Below are positions 14,322 through 25,477 of a DNA stretch of 64,000 nucleotides, piece by piece; positions within the stretch are counted from its first letter, which is position 1, and the number at the start of each line of letters is the position of its first letter. The DNA lies in contig OY992832.1 in NCBI GenBank assembly GCA_963921425.1, positions 3,596,001 to 3,660,000 of the forward strand, written 5' to 3'. Under the pieces are notes generated by a model, which made no database searches, was not told where the DNA came from, and saw only the letters and a program-made list of their open reading frames with translations. This DNA is from Dryas octopetala. Taxonomy: Eukaryota > Streptophyta > Magnoliopsida > Rosales > Rosaceae. Position numbers and translations under genes: made by a program.

Positions 14322-16538
14322 ATGGCTCAGCAGGTACTGCCTTGTCTGCTCTCTCATTCTCTTTGGATTTTCCTATCTGGGTTCAACCTTGCATTTGTTT
14401 TTCTTGCTGAATTTCCATGATGGGTCTGTTTTTTTCCTATAATTTCTCTGGTTTGTGGGTCTAGCTTTTCCTATCACATTGTTCTTCTTTCTTAATTAAA
14501 AGTGCCTTTGCCCCTTGTTCAATTTGTCTTTATGTGTTGGAGGCCTTATGCATGATTTCCCTGACTGATATTGTAGGAGGAAGGCTGGCCTCTGGGTTTG
14601 CAGCCAATGCATGTGAGAGTTGGGCTGGCTCGGAACAATGAATTTTCTGGATCAATGTCATTCAACACGTTACTCACTAGTTCTCCAACTTCCTCTACAG
14701 ATTCTTCATCAGATCTAGACACAGAGGTTAGTATAAATTACAGGCATTAAGGTGAAAAATTGGTTTCTGTACGCTTTCTCATGCTAGTCTTGTCTTTGAT
14801 GGTTCTGTTGGAATTTAGTAGTCAAACAGGTCATACATACATGCATACATTAGTCTGTGAGTGTGTGTGTGTGTGTGGGGTAGTACCTTCTGTTTTGTTT
14901 CTTTCAGCTTGTTTTCTTCATGCGCAGATATGCTTGAATGAAAACTGTTTTTTAATTTTTTTTTAGGCATGCAGATGGAAAAGAGGAAGAAGAAAAGAAA
15001 TGCTAGGTGATTTTGGGATTGAAAAATATATAACTCAGAATGTTCTTTAATCTTTTTGTTGTTATTGTTACGGTGTTACCCTTCTAATTACTTGATGGAT
15101 AGCCTTTGTCCTTTAGGAATCAACAAAACACTAATTAATACCCATCTTTTCTCTACTCATACTAGATAAGAATAAATCCCTTATCCATGTTGTACAATGC
15201 TGAGTTGGTGCACACACACACACACACACCCTTCATAATTGTTTACACCGGTACTATTCTGGACAAGACTCCACCCTGTACTGTACCTATGATGCCACTA
15301 CTCTGCATCAATTTACTATAGGATTGTACCAATTGACCCACAGTACTAGTAACATCACTGTGAATGAAGCTACAATACTACATTATGGTTTTATAGATCA
15401 TATAGTGGGCAAGACTATTGAATGGTAGTTATCTATAAAGCAGAGAAAAGCTAGTACATATATACAGTGTGTTACTGTATACTGTATACGAACACTGGTC
15501 CTAAACAATGCCCCAAATGGTCTATCTGTTCAGCTGTAAAGCTTATCATCCTTAGGCATCCATTCTAAATGTATTGATGTCATTTTAATTGAAAATTTCT
15601 CTTAAATAATGTGATGCAGTAAATTTTTTTTTTTTTTGGTCAAAATAAAACTTCATAGAACCCCGAAGGCAGAGACCCAAAGGGGTGCCCCAACCCAAAC
15701 AACAAAGTAGAACAACTGAATAAACCAACAGAAAACACGATGCAGTAAATATGCATCCTTTGAATTCGATTACATAGGCCACATGTATCATGCATGTATA
15801 ATAAGCAGGTAAGCTCTGCATAATTATAATTAGAAATAGAATATTATAAAGAAATAAAGAATGAACTTGAAGCATGTATTAAGTAACATTATGTGTTTCT
15901 GTTGGGGTAATTGACCAAAACTGTATACCTCTTGAAAGGATAACAAATTGGTGAAGGAAGGTGCTAATCTGTTTACATGTTAAATTCTGTAATTTTGGAC
16001 AGTGTTAAGTGCTTTTGTACATGTTCTGTGACTAATCTTAACCCAAAATGTCTTTGGTTGGTTGCAGTCCACAGGGTCTTTTTTCCATGATAGGAGCATC
16101 ACACTTGGGAGCCTTATAGGAATCAATAGCATTCTAGAGCTATCAAGAAGATCACTTAGGGGAAGAAAAAGTAATCAGGCATGTAAGGACAGGAAGAGCA
16201 ACAACACCACCAAGTTCAGAATGTGTTTTTTCTCTTTTTGCTCCAGGGACAGTACAGATGGTGAAAATGTGACTAATCATCCTGCATCCCTTGGTCACTT
16301 CCTTGCAGTGGAGAGAAGAGCAGCCAATGAATATGGAAGAAACCCAAACCAAAACCCCCCTATTTATGGACCAGATGATGAGCTTGCCATGGCTGATCAG
16401 CCTGTTGCTGAACCCAACTCACTCTTTGTTAATGGTCAAGTTGCTCCTCCTCCTCAATCTAGTCCATGGCTTGGTTCAGATGTTGACAGGAGAAAACCAG
16501 TGCTATTTTCATGGATGTGTGGACAGCTCTCCCACTGA
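14322..16538 (+). CDS. Plant-specific protein, At3g17950-like, three exons
   Basis: Exons 14322-14333, 14577-14726 and 16068-16538 splice in frame with GT-AG borders to a 210-residue protein. It resembles the Arabidopsis family around At3g17950, for which I know no firm function. Conserved blocks seen are the start MAQQEEGWPLGLQP, the serine-rich SPTSSTDSSSDLDTE, then STGSFFHDRSITLGSLIG with ILELSRRS, SLGHFLAVERRA and, near the end, NPPIYGPDDEL. There is no signal peptide or membrane helix. The first exon codes for only four residues, so a gene finder could miss it. A LINE tail sits in intron 2 in the opposite orientation. AATAAA at 16591, about 50 bases after the stop, is a possible polyadenylation signal. 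Confidence 0.9.
15613..15750 (-). mobile_element. 5'-truncated LINE 3' end, 114 bp, 12-bp TSD
   Basis: GATGCAGTAAAT flanks the insert at 15613-15624 and 15739-15750. On the minus strand the 114-bp insert ends GAAGTTTTATTTTGACC and then poly(A), typical of a plant LINE 3' terminus; upstream it reads GGGGCACCCCTTTGGGTCTC. It lies within intron 2 of the At3g17950-like gene, opposite to its transcription. Confidence 0.8.
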
Positions 16539-18350
16539 CTAAGCAAATATTTATTTTGTGTCTCAATCGAAATTTCATGTTATTGGAAGAAATAAAAAGG
16601 TCAGTTCCATTGTGTTTTTGTTAGAACTGAGGGAAAGGCAACCTGTATCTGTCTCACCTCTATGGAGCAGATTAAGCTATTTTTCATACTAGTAGCTAGC
16701 ATTTAGTTTGATTAATCTCCTGTGATATGTATGATACAAATGCAGATGTTCATTTTCAATTTGGGGTGCACTATTCACACTCCCCAGAAAGTATTTTGCT
16801 CACCCCAAGAGGAATGCAAATAACAACATTAGTATGTCATTGTCCTTTGCACTCCTCCAATGAAGTGCATGTTGAATTTTTGTTCCAAAAGGATGGTGAC
16901 AAAGATCCACATCGGCTGGGGCCAAACTGCCCTGGTATCCTAGGACCTAGGTACTCTGTCCTACCTATTGACTAGATGGCCCGAGAATATCTAAGGGTAA
17001 AAAAATTGTGTACACTATTCAACTTTTCTCAGTTTACCACCAAATGGGATCTCTTCCATAGTACATATTACATACACAGAGCATATTTGTTACATTTTAG
17101 GGGAACTCGAAAATGGCTCCAAAATATCTCGAGGGAAAAAGAAACTTGTAAGTACTCTTCAACCTTACCCATTTTAATATCTATCTAGTGTATATTAAGA
17201 TTTAAGACGTATTAATAGAAAAAATATCAGTAGATAAACTCAGTTGTGTTGGAATATAAACGGTACAATTGATGTGTCCTTGGTCCTCATGGTGGAACCC
17301 AGGAAACCAGTCAATAGTGTGTCTACGTCAGACGACTGAGACGAGACCTTTATACCGTCCATTCTCATGCATCACCAGACAACATCATGCACTGACATAA
17401 ATGGAGAAAAGACCATCCAAACGGACCATACCCGTTTAGTACTTGGTATGTGTCCAAGAATCAAGATCATTATATCAAGGGCCGACTGAAATCCAGCCCC
17501 ACACAGTTAAGTGGGCCTGCCCATTTCTTGGCTTTTTACACACTCACAGGCCGAGCTTTTATCCTTCAAGTCAACATCTTGTCAGATAATGTACATTGTG
17601 ACCCACCCCAACTGCCCTTTTGGGTGATCCAGCCGAGTTGTCCAACTTGATAATTTTATTTTGGGATCAAACAACCAATAAATACACCATATCACATGAT
17701 CCATTCCCCAAGGACTTTTTCAGTCATGTGTTTTTCTTTGTCCCACATAATCCCATTTCTATGATTGACCAAAAAAAATCCCATCTCTATTATTGACCAA
17801 AACAAATCGGGAATCCCATTTCTATACACAAACTACAGAAAAATAAAAATATCTCCAGCAAAAAATAAATTAATATTACATCTCACACAGAAAGAGAAGG
17901 ACTCGGTCGGGGGTCAAAAGCACAACACATATCCTCGACTCTTTCTAAGGGTTTTGTGACTGTCTGTTTGTCCAGGAAGAGCAGCAGCCATTCAAGAATG
18001 TTGAATTTTACTTTCATACTTTAAACAAGAAAAAGAATTTCTTCCTTTTTTTTTCTTTTTTTTTTCCCTTCCCAATTCAGATATCTAACACTCTCAAATC
18101 ACCAACTAATAGGATCCTTGAATCTCAAGTAAACAAATATTACATGACCAACACATCTAACCCAACCCAGGCCTGCAACTCACTTCTTTGCTTATTTTCC
18201 AAATCTACATAACAGATGGATTTTATCTGTACATACCCAAAGGGTCGAGCACCGGCAGCAGCTTCAGAGAACTTCTCTCTTTCACAATTGCATGAAAGAA
18301 AACCCTTGATCACATATGGAAACTTATTGATTGCCAAATGCCACCAAGCA
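16539..18350. other. Intergenic DNA between convergent genes
   Basis: Contains the 3' UTR of the plus-strand gene and, from about 18130 to 18350, the probable 3' UTR of the minus-strand XBAT31-like gene. No further coding region is recognised. A double short insertion lies at 17751-17825. A polypyrimidine tract is at about 18037-18068. Confidence 0.4.
17751..17825 (+). mobile_element. Two TTGACC-poly(A) insertions between three target copies
   Basis: TCCCATTTCTAT occurs at 17751-17762, again with one change at 17779-17790 and exactly at 17814-17825. The two spacers are GATTGACCAAAAAAAA and a 23-bp unit starting TATTGACCAAAA. Both carry the TTGACC end followed by an A-rich tail seen elsewhere in the window. 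Either two insertions hit the same target or the unit was duplicated. Confidence 0.65.
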
Positions 18351-21300
18351 TCAAGGCTTGTCAACCCATTCATTCTCAGCAACAATCCTTCCTGAGCCAC
18401 GGCCGCCCATCTTTCCAAAAGGACCCATTGCCGATAAGCTCTTGAAGCTACTGCTGCCCTCACTGAAGTTTCGGGACTTCCTTGCCTTTCTTAGCTTGGA
18501 GGAATTGTTATCACCAATATCATGATCAGCATCATCATAACTTTTGATCTTTGCAACTACCAGATGGGCAATGGTACTTCGACAGAATGGGCAAACTGGT
18601 GGGGTTAGGCATAATGTGGTTGGGTTTGGCTTGTTATGGCAGCAGAGGGCTAGAGTGCATTGTGCACACATTTGGTGGCCACAATTCTGGACTTCAATTG
18701 TACACACCTGCTCAAAGCATATGCAGCACAGATCGGAATCGCTTGCCTGCAATAAACAAATGTCCAGATGAATATTTTGGCACCATGCATTAAACAATAT
18801 GCTATAGGGTTCACACGACTGTTGAATAAATAGAACTTTCTGAACTTATAAGTCATAAAAACCATAACAAAAATTAACTCACGAAGAGTGGTAACTAGTT
18901 AAAGATGCTATTAGGATAGGAAGCCAAGCATACCATGCAAAGACAAAAGTACAAGTGTCTATTGTTAGGCTTCAAAAAACTATTACTGAGAGTTTGAGAC
19001 TCATGGCCCAGGTCCCAGGTATGGAAAATAAGGCCCATGACTTTGAACATTGTTGGTCAGTTTGGCTTTTGGGGATCAGAAACATAAATTTTTGAATTTA
19101 AAGAGCAAGGTAAATCAATTTCATTTTAAAATTTTCTGTCTGAATTATTCTACCAAGTCCTTGAGTAACTCTGTTTGAGTTGGGAAACCTTTTTTATAGG
19201 TAATTAAAAAAAACCACATTTTCCAAAAGTGGGAAAGTACCTCAGACAGATTGTCATCCATCCCTACTTCAGAATGTGATGGAGATGGAAGAGAGTAAGC
19301 AGTTCCTTTCAAGATGTCCTTCTCCCTCTCCCTGTTTGCATCCATTAAGGCCTGTTCTAACAGAGCTTTTGCCTCCTGATTAAGCTCACTAATAAACTTC
19401 AACGGTGAAGGCCACACGAGAGGTTCAGCTGATGAAGGATTTAGCATGGCTGCACAAGCTCCATGTTTGTGTTTCAAAGCAACAATATATGGTATTCTTC
19501 TGCATATACACAAGCACATAACATATAGTTTAAATTATGTGTTTGAAATCAAGCCAAGGGATACGGTCACAGTTCAGGTTTTGTTTGAACAAATAGAACA
19601 AATATACAGCAAATGTATACTTAAACAATGAAAAATAGAGTTATAAGGCACCCCAATTATTGACATGAAAATTGAATGGCTCTACTGGCATCATCAGAAA
19701 TTTAAAACATGCATAATTAGAAATGGGTGGATTTCTATAATAGTGAGAAGCACTGCCACAACTGGTGATATATCATCAATTCAAATGTTTTCTTATAACA
19801 TCGCCAATATCAAAATTTAATATTCACATTGTGGGCAGTTGTTTCATGCAATAATCACATATACGAAGACAGATTTTCAGGTGGTATTCATTAGGAAAAA
19901 AATTCAAGCAATTTAATTTTCTTGGACACCTATATCAGGCCTTAATGTTAAACACTTGGTCGTCATATTCATTTTTTGCAATTTCCATCAAGAAAGATAC
20001 AGTTTAGAGATCACAGTCGATGGAAAGATGAAATAAAATGATCATTGCATGAGACTATCTAAGGATAGCTCACACAATAGGGATCCATGTATGCTATGGA
20101 ATTTGATCTTCAAATATATTATAAATAAAAAATAAAAAAAATTATACCCGGATGTATCTCTTTGAAGACGATCTGCTCCCCATGCCAACAATCCACGTAT
20201 GCAATCTAGAGATCCCCCTCTAGCCGCCAAATGAAGTGGAGTGCTCCCTGGGCAGCTGTAAACAGAAATTTGTCAATCTACAAAACGAAATCAACATCCT
20301 AGACTAATCAGGATTAAGAACTTCAAAAGAATTTTTACCCATATCCGCCAGTTGAAGCACAAACAAGAGCTCCGTTGTCTAACAGAATATGTACACACTC
20401 AGGCCTACTTCGACGGGCTGCCAGGTGCAACGGTGTTGCTCCCCTACCATCTCTAATATTCACAAATCGTGCAAATCCCCTGATATTCATACAAATAAAT
20501 CAATTAACAAATGGCCAGATCAATCAAAGAGAGGACCAATCACTTGGGAGAGTAAGGGAAACCAACCAAGAAACAGCAACAGGACTTGAATGAGCAGCAG
20601 AAATAATGGCTTGGAGGCAATCAGAATGGCCATAGTAAGCAGCATAATGCAAGCAGGTTCTTCCATTAAGGGAATCAAACATTAATACCTGATAAATATC
20701 CCACATTAATTTCATACTTCATATTTGGAAACGAAAATTTGCAAATCTAAAAGAACCAAAAGTTGGGATTTTTACATACATTTGCTCCTACTTCAAGAAG
20801 CTTTCGCACGCACGAGATCTTGCCATGCATTGCAGCCAACATAAGCGGAGTCTGAACCATTTACAATCAACAAAACACAAGACAATTAGAAGAAGCAAAA
20901 TTAAACCACAAAGATCAAACATTCCCCAAGCAACAGAATTCCACATTCAGAGCCAAAAGTTACCTGCTTTTGACGATTCAACGCATCTGGATTTACAGCT
21001 CGCTCTAAGAGCATAGAAAGAATCTGCCAATCAGACAGAAAATGAAAAAAAGAAACTCATAAATCAAACATTCAAATTTCAAACCGCGTAAAGATTCTAC
21101 CAAATAAAAAACACTGATTTCCCACCAAGAATCAAAAACCCAGAAAAATCCATTTACTATCCAAAAAATCTTGAAAAAAATGATTGAAATCCCATGAAAC
21201 AACAAAGTGAAGGCAAATAACCCACCTCGATCTGGCCATTAGCAGCAGCAATATGAAGAGCAGAGTGACGATCGTAGACAGTGGTGTGACGCAAGAGAGT

Positions 21301-21401
21301 TGGGTCTCTCTCTAGCAAAGCTTCCACAGTGTCCAGCTCCCCAAACTGCACAGCACTGAACAGCCCATGTTCATCACTCGCTCTGCAACTCAACCCCTGA
21401 C

Positions 21402-21405
<4 letters not shown>
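18351..21405 (-). CDS. XBAT31: XBAT31-like ankyrin-repeat RING E3 ubiquitin ligase
   Basis: E3 ubiquitin ligase that recruits an E2 through its RING and substrates through ankyrin repeats. Eight minus-strand exons: 21405-21226, 21023-20964, 20851-20780, 20688-20567, 20479-20339, 20255-20148, 19499-19241 and 18746-18351, all GT-AG, giving 445 residues, close to XBAT31 (about 456). The N-terminus MGQGLSC suggests myristoylation at Gly2. Ankyrin motifs include HSALHIAAANGQIE, TPLMLAAMHGK, RTCLHYAAYYGH, ATPLHLAARR and STPLHLAARGG in residues about 45-225. The C-terminal C3HC4 RING has CCICFEQVC, CGHQMCAQC and CPFC. The order and the EPLVWPSPLKFISELN linker match XBAT31 rather than XBAT33, which differs at the N-terminus. 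Frame is intact, so it looks functional. Confidence 0.95.

Positions 21406-21433
<28 letters not shown>
21405..21433. repeat. CT/GA microsatellite next to the XBAT31 start
   Basis: A run of about 14 TC units abuts the start codon (CAT at 21403-21405), so on the transcript a GA repeat leads directly into the ATG. GA-rich leaders are common in plant genes. Length variation here could alter translation initiation, which is an inference. Confidence 0.85.
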
Positions 21434-21437
<4 letters not shown>

Positions 21438-24281
21438 CAGTGGGCGCACTTCACCACCAGAAAAATGGCAAGCGCTCCACCTCTGAATTGAACCACCTTC
21501 TGGTGAAGGTGGTGACCTCCATCGCTCTCCGAATAAAAAGGTTTCACATTTATGAATTTCCAAGTCTAGAGAAATAAAGAGACCATTGGACTCTGGAGCT
21601 GCCCGGAACGAGAATGGGAGCTGACCGTGTCAGTGTTAGGGCAGTCACTGGGACTGACTTCGGGCAGCAGTCGGATATTTCTGGGGCAGATAGATTCCTA
21701 AGCAGTAGAATGGGCCAACCAGTCTTGAACTCAAATTACACTTGGCTTCGATTATTCAAACCGGCTCTCTCAAATCAATCTCACCCGTTGCAGTGTTTGA
21801 CTCTAGCTGCCTTTAACCGTTGGATTGGAAATAATAGATTGTTAAATAAAAATTAACCGAGTAGTTTATTTTAATTTTGTTTAATATGAAAATTGCTTTA
21901 CCGTCTTTGACTGATCATGTTTATTTTGGGTACCAGGACAAAGACAGTCTATCAATGCAAAGACTGCGTCGTTTTCATTGTACAAATATCTATTGATGAA
22001 GAATGCTATTGTCACTCCCCACTTGTATTTTTTGTTATTTTTTGAAAAAAGAAAATAAAAATATTATTTTGGTGATATTATTTGCACACGTTCAAAAGAG
22101 TGTGTGAAGTTCTTAGAAGAATGAAGATAGAATTTATACATTTGTTGAGCAGAATTAGCTGTTGATAATTGATATGAGACTTCATTTATTGTATATGGTA
22201 AATATACTTGGAAAGGAACATGAAGTGGTAGGTTTCTCATTTTATTGTAATAATAAGTGATAATGTCAATCATTCCTTACATTCTTAACATTTTCGTTAC
22301 ATTTTATGGATTTTCGAAAACCACATGGTCCACATCTAGAGATGTGGGTATTCAGATTTCCAAAATCCCATTAAATTAATATGATATTAAAATAAATCTT
22401 ATGCTTCACTACAATCCATGCAATGGCATGGCATAGATTCATTTGTGAAGACAAGTATAAAAAATAAAATAAGGTCTTCATTACCTTTGTTGGGATCAAG
22501 CCCATTTTCTAGTTGTCTATGCAAAATTACATGGCCAAAAAGTAAGACTTTAATAATGAGATCTATATTAAATTGGTTTATTTTAAAGAAATACAAAAGG
22601 TTGTTTTGGGATTCATTTTTATTTGTATGAATTATATGAAAGATGCTTAAGTATGCTTATTAAGCTTACTTATCCTTAGAAAATTATCAGCATATCAATC
22701 TTTTTGGGGGTGCAAATCGGGTTCTCCTCCAACAAGCATTTGGTAGCTGCTTTTGTCGAGGAATCCTCATTACTTATGATGTCCAATCCAAAGCAAAGAA
22801 AACACTCAACCACTATTTATGATGGGTTTTTCTTTCTTCTTTTTGTTTGTACCAAAAAAATCTCTCTTTCACAGTTTATAATGGTAAAACTTAAAAGCAT
22901 TAATTTGTTTCTGAAATATATACACTCCACTTAACACATGGTCATTAGCATTATAACCTATGATTTAAAAATATTGTTTACTTGAAACTTGAACCTCAAT
23001 GTAGAGCTTGTTGTGTTTTCTATAGTAGAAAAACAAATAAAAAGAAATTTCCTGTTTTTTTATTTATTAATTATACAGTTACCAAACACATGTTTGTGTA
23101 CAGATTTTCTGTTCATATTGGTGTTCATGTGGTTTTTAGGACAATGTGTACAAGACACCAAGGAATGCATTTCTTTCATATAAGAGTGGGTATTTTACTG
23201 AGAAAGAAATATTATTTAATATACAACATGTATAATATTAATAATATTCATCTATATTATAAAATATAAAATAATTACATTGTATTACAGTATAACGATT
23301 ATACATAACCCTTATTCAAATCATTCTAATTGTCTAGCAACAAAGTTAGTTATCATCTCTTCATCAAAGTTGATAGATCTATATATAAAAGTAGGGATCG
23401 CATTAAATTTGTTTAAATGCTCCGCTGCAAAAGCCTCTGTCACCGTATCAAAATTGAACAATGTCAAATGCACCTTACTAGGCTTTTCTTGAGAATATGA
23501 TCAATAAACTCTTTCGGGGTAAAAAATTAAAGAAAGAAACATGAAGTAGTTTTTCAATGCGAACTATTATTCATTTTTTCAAGCAGTAGGGCATGAATTC
23601 TTTGAGTTTGATTGACTACTCTTCCCAGTTCTCACTTCACACCAAGCAAAGGCAACTTCTTCTTTTTTTATTCTTTTGTTAATTAATTGAATTTTTTAAA
23701 CTGGGATTCATACTTTGTTGTTCTTTCCCAAATCTTGTCGGTGCCAATAATATTATTTCCTCAACAATGCTCAATTATATTCTCGATCTAATATGTATAT
23801 TATTAATTCATGTAAACAATTTTCTTAATTTTACTATATACGAAAATTGTGAATCTAGATTATTTATTAAATTGAATATGTAATTTAAATTTAAATTTGA
23901 CAATATAAAATGTTTATGTTATTGAACTATCTGATAATAAAACATAACTCCGTTTATATTTATAATATCCTTATAGTGCAGGGGGCCACACTGATATTTT
24001 GAAATTTGTATAGCCATTTGCAATGAAGCAACGCATTTTTGTCAAATTGCATTTGAAGCAACATCTTTAAGGGGGGTTCCTCTGATCTTCTCTTTCTGCT
24101 GTGCTTTCATTTTCTTCTTGATGTTGATGCGTGGCTTGATGGATCAGAATCTTAGATGTCTGATGAACCGTACAAGTATAGTCTTGCACTCTTGCTTTAG
24201 GAGGCAATATGTCGGTACTTCTATTTTATTGAGCTAATTATGTAATAAATAATAATATGTATTCAGGACGATTAGGCATTA

Positions 24282-24475
24282 CACTACAAAAAATATCATC
24301 AAAGCCCACTAATAATTGACGGCTACAAAAGGGGTGGTAATTTGAAACTTTAGTGCATATTGCCCAATTGCCACTCATTTTTGTTAAAATAGAGACACTT
24401 TAGTTCCTATTGCTAATTGTCACCCCTTTTATAGTCGCCAATTATTAGTGGGCTTTACTCATATTTTTTGTAGTG
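24282..24475. mobile_element. CACTA-type MITE, 194 bp, 3-bp TSD
   Basis: The element begins CACTACAAAAAATATCATCA and ends TTTTTTGTAGTG. Further inside, AGCCCACTAATAATTG pairs with the inverted CAATTATTAGTGGGCT. TTA flanks both sides (24279-24281 and 24476-24478), the 3-bp duplication expected of CACTA elements. There is no transposase. Confidence 0.85.
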
Positions 24476-24555
24476 TTATTAATAAATATGCAGTGGAACC
24501 CATAAGGACACAGTTTACCAGCAATGTCACATGTTAAGGCTTATCTAGTAAATGG

Positions 24556-24880
24556 TCTTCATTAGGGTTGGGAAATTTACCAAAATATCGAAAAAAACCG
24601 CCTACCAAGCCTATATGAACCGATCAGTTTGGTGTTGTTTGTGTCTTTTTTGGTTTCGGTTGGTGAACCGAACCGCATTGTCACAATCCAGGTTGGAAAT
24701 GGTTTGTATATCACCCCCCTCGACACACCAAAAATCCAAACAACACTGCCAATACTGCCAACCAAATCCAACTAAACCTGAAAATGTCGGTAACCGACAG
24801 TCGTCAGTTCCGTTCAGTGGCATTCCTCCTCTGTTGGTTCGGTAATCGGTCCTGGCCAATCTTTTCGGTTACCGAACCAA
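24556..24880. repeat. GGTTCGGT/ACCGAACC-rich repeat block
   Basis: A patch rich in GAACCG, GGTTCGG and CGGTTACCGA words in both orientations, unlike the AT-rich surroundings. The ends (GGGAAATTTACCAAAATATCG and, inverted at the right, GAAATTGGTTCGGTAACCG) show weak similarity. It is probably a degraded non-autonomous transposon of unknown class. Confidence 0.4.
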
Positions 24881-25172
24881 TTTCACCTTTAGTCTTCAGG
24901 CAAGCAGTCTCATCAGTCAAGGTCTCAACTCAGACATTTTGATATAATCTTTATTTAATTAATTATATTAATCGATCGATATTTATGAATTAAAATTTTA
25001 AATTAAAGACCAACTAATTATTAGTTTATAATGTTAAATTGCAAATAGAAAAAACATAAATCAAACCATGTGTAGAATTATCACCCTGTTGACATCAAAT
25101 TTGAAGATTAACAGAAATAGGAGAAATTAGATAAAATGAGAATGTCATATAACCACTATTATTTATAGACTT

Positions 25173-25477
25173 AGGGCTTGTTTAGAAGTGTTTCTGTAGA
25201 AAGTGATTTTGCTTAGTAGCGCTTTCACCAAAAACGCTTTTGTTAGAAATTCATAGATTTTTTAAAAAAGAATTTAAGTGCTTCTTATTAATATACTTGG
25301 AAGTGCTTCCTAAGGAAGCACCTATTAAGTGCTGGTAGGTGCTTCACCCGAAAGCGCTTCCAACGACTTTTAAAACTCAAAAGTGCTTCTTATATTTTTC
25401 ACCAAACATAAACAAAAATATTTTTGACTATTTAAAAGCGCTTTTAAATTTTCTCAAAGCACTACCAAATAAGCCCT
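25173..25477. mobile_element. hAT-like MITE, about 305 bp
   Basis: Terminal inverted repeats AGGGCTTGTTTAGAAGTG and, at the right, CACTACCAAATAAGCCCT. The interior is built of AAGTGCTT/AAGCACTT and AAAAGCGCTTTT words on both strands, a pattern well known in plant hAT MITEs. The 8-bp flanks are only partly alike, so the insertion is probably old. Confidence 0.65.

Noticed and set aside
18140..18463. 107-residue minus frame at the 3' end of the XBAT31-like gene
   Set aside because: It is an alternative frame over the last coding exon and 3' UTR; the RING-containing frame is clearly the real one.
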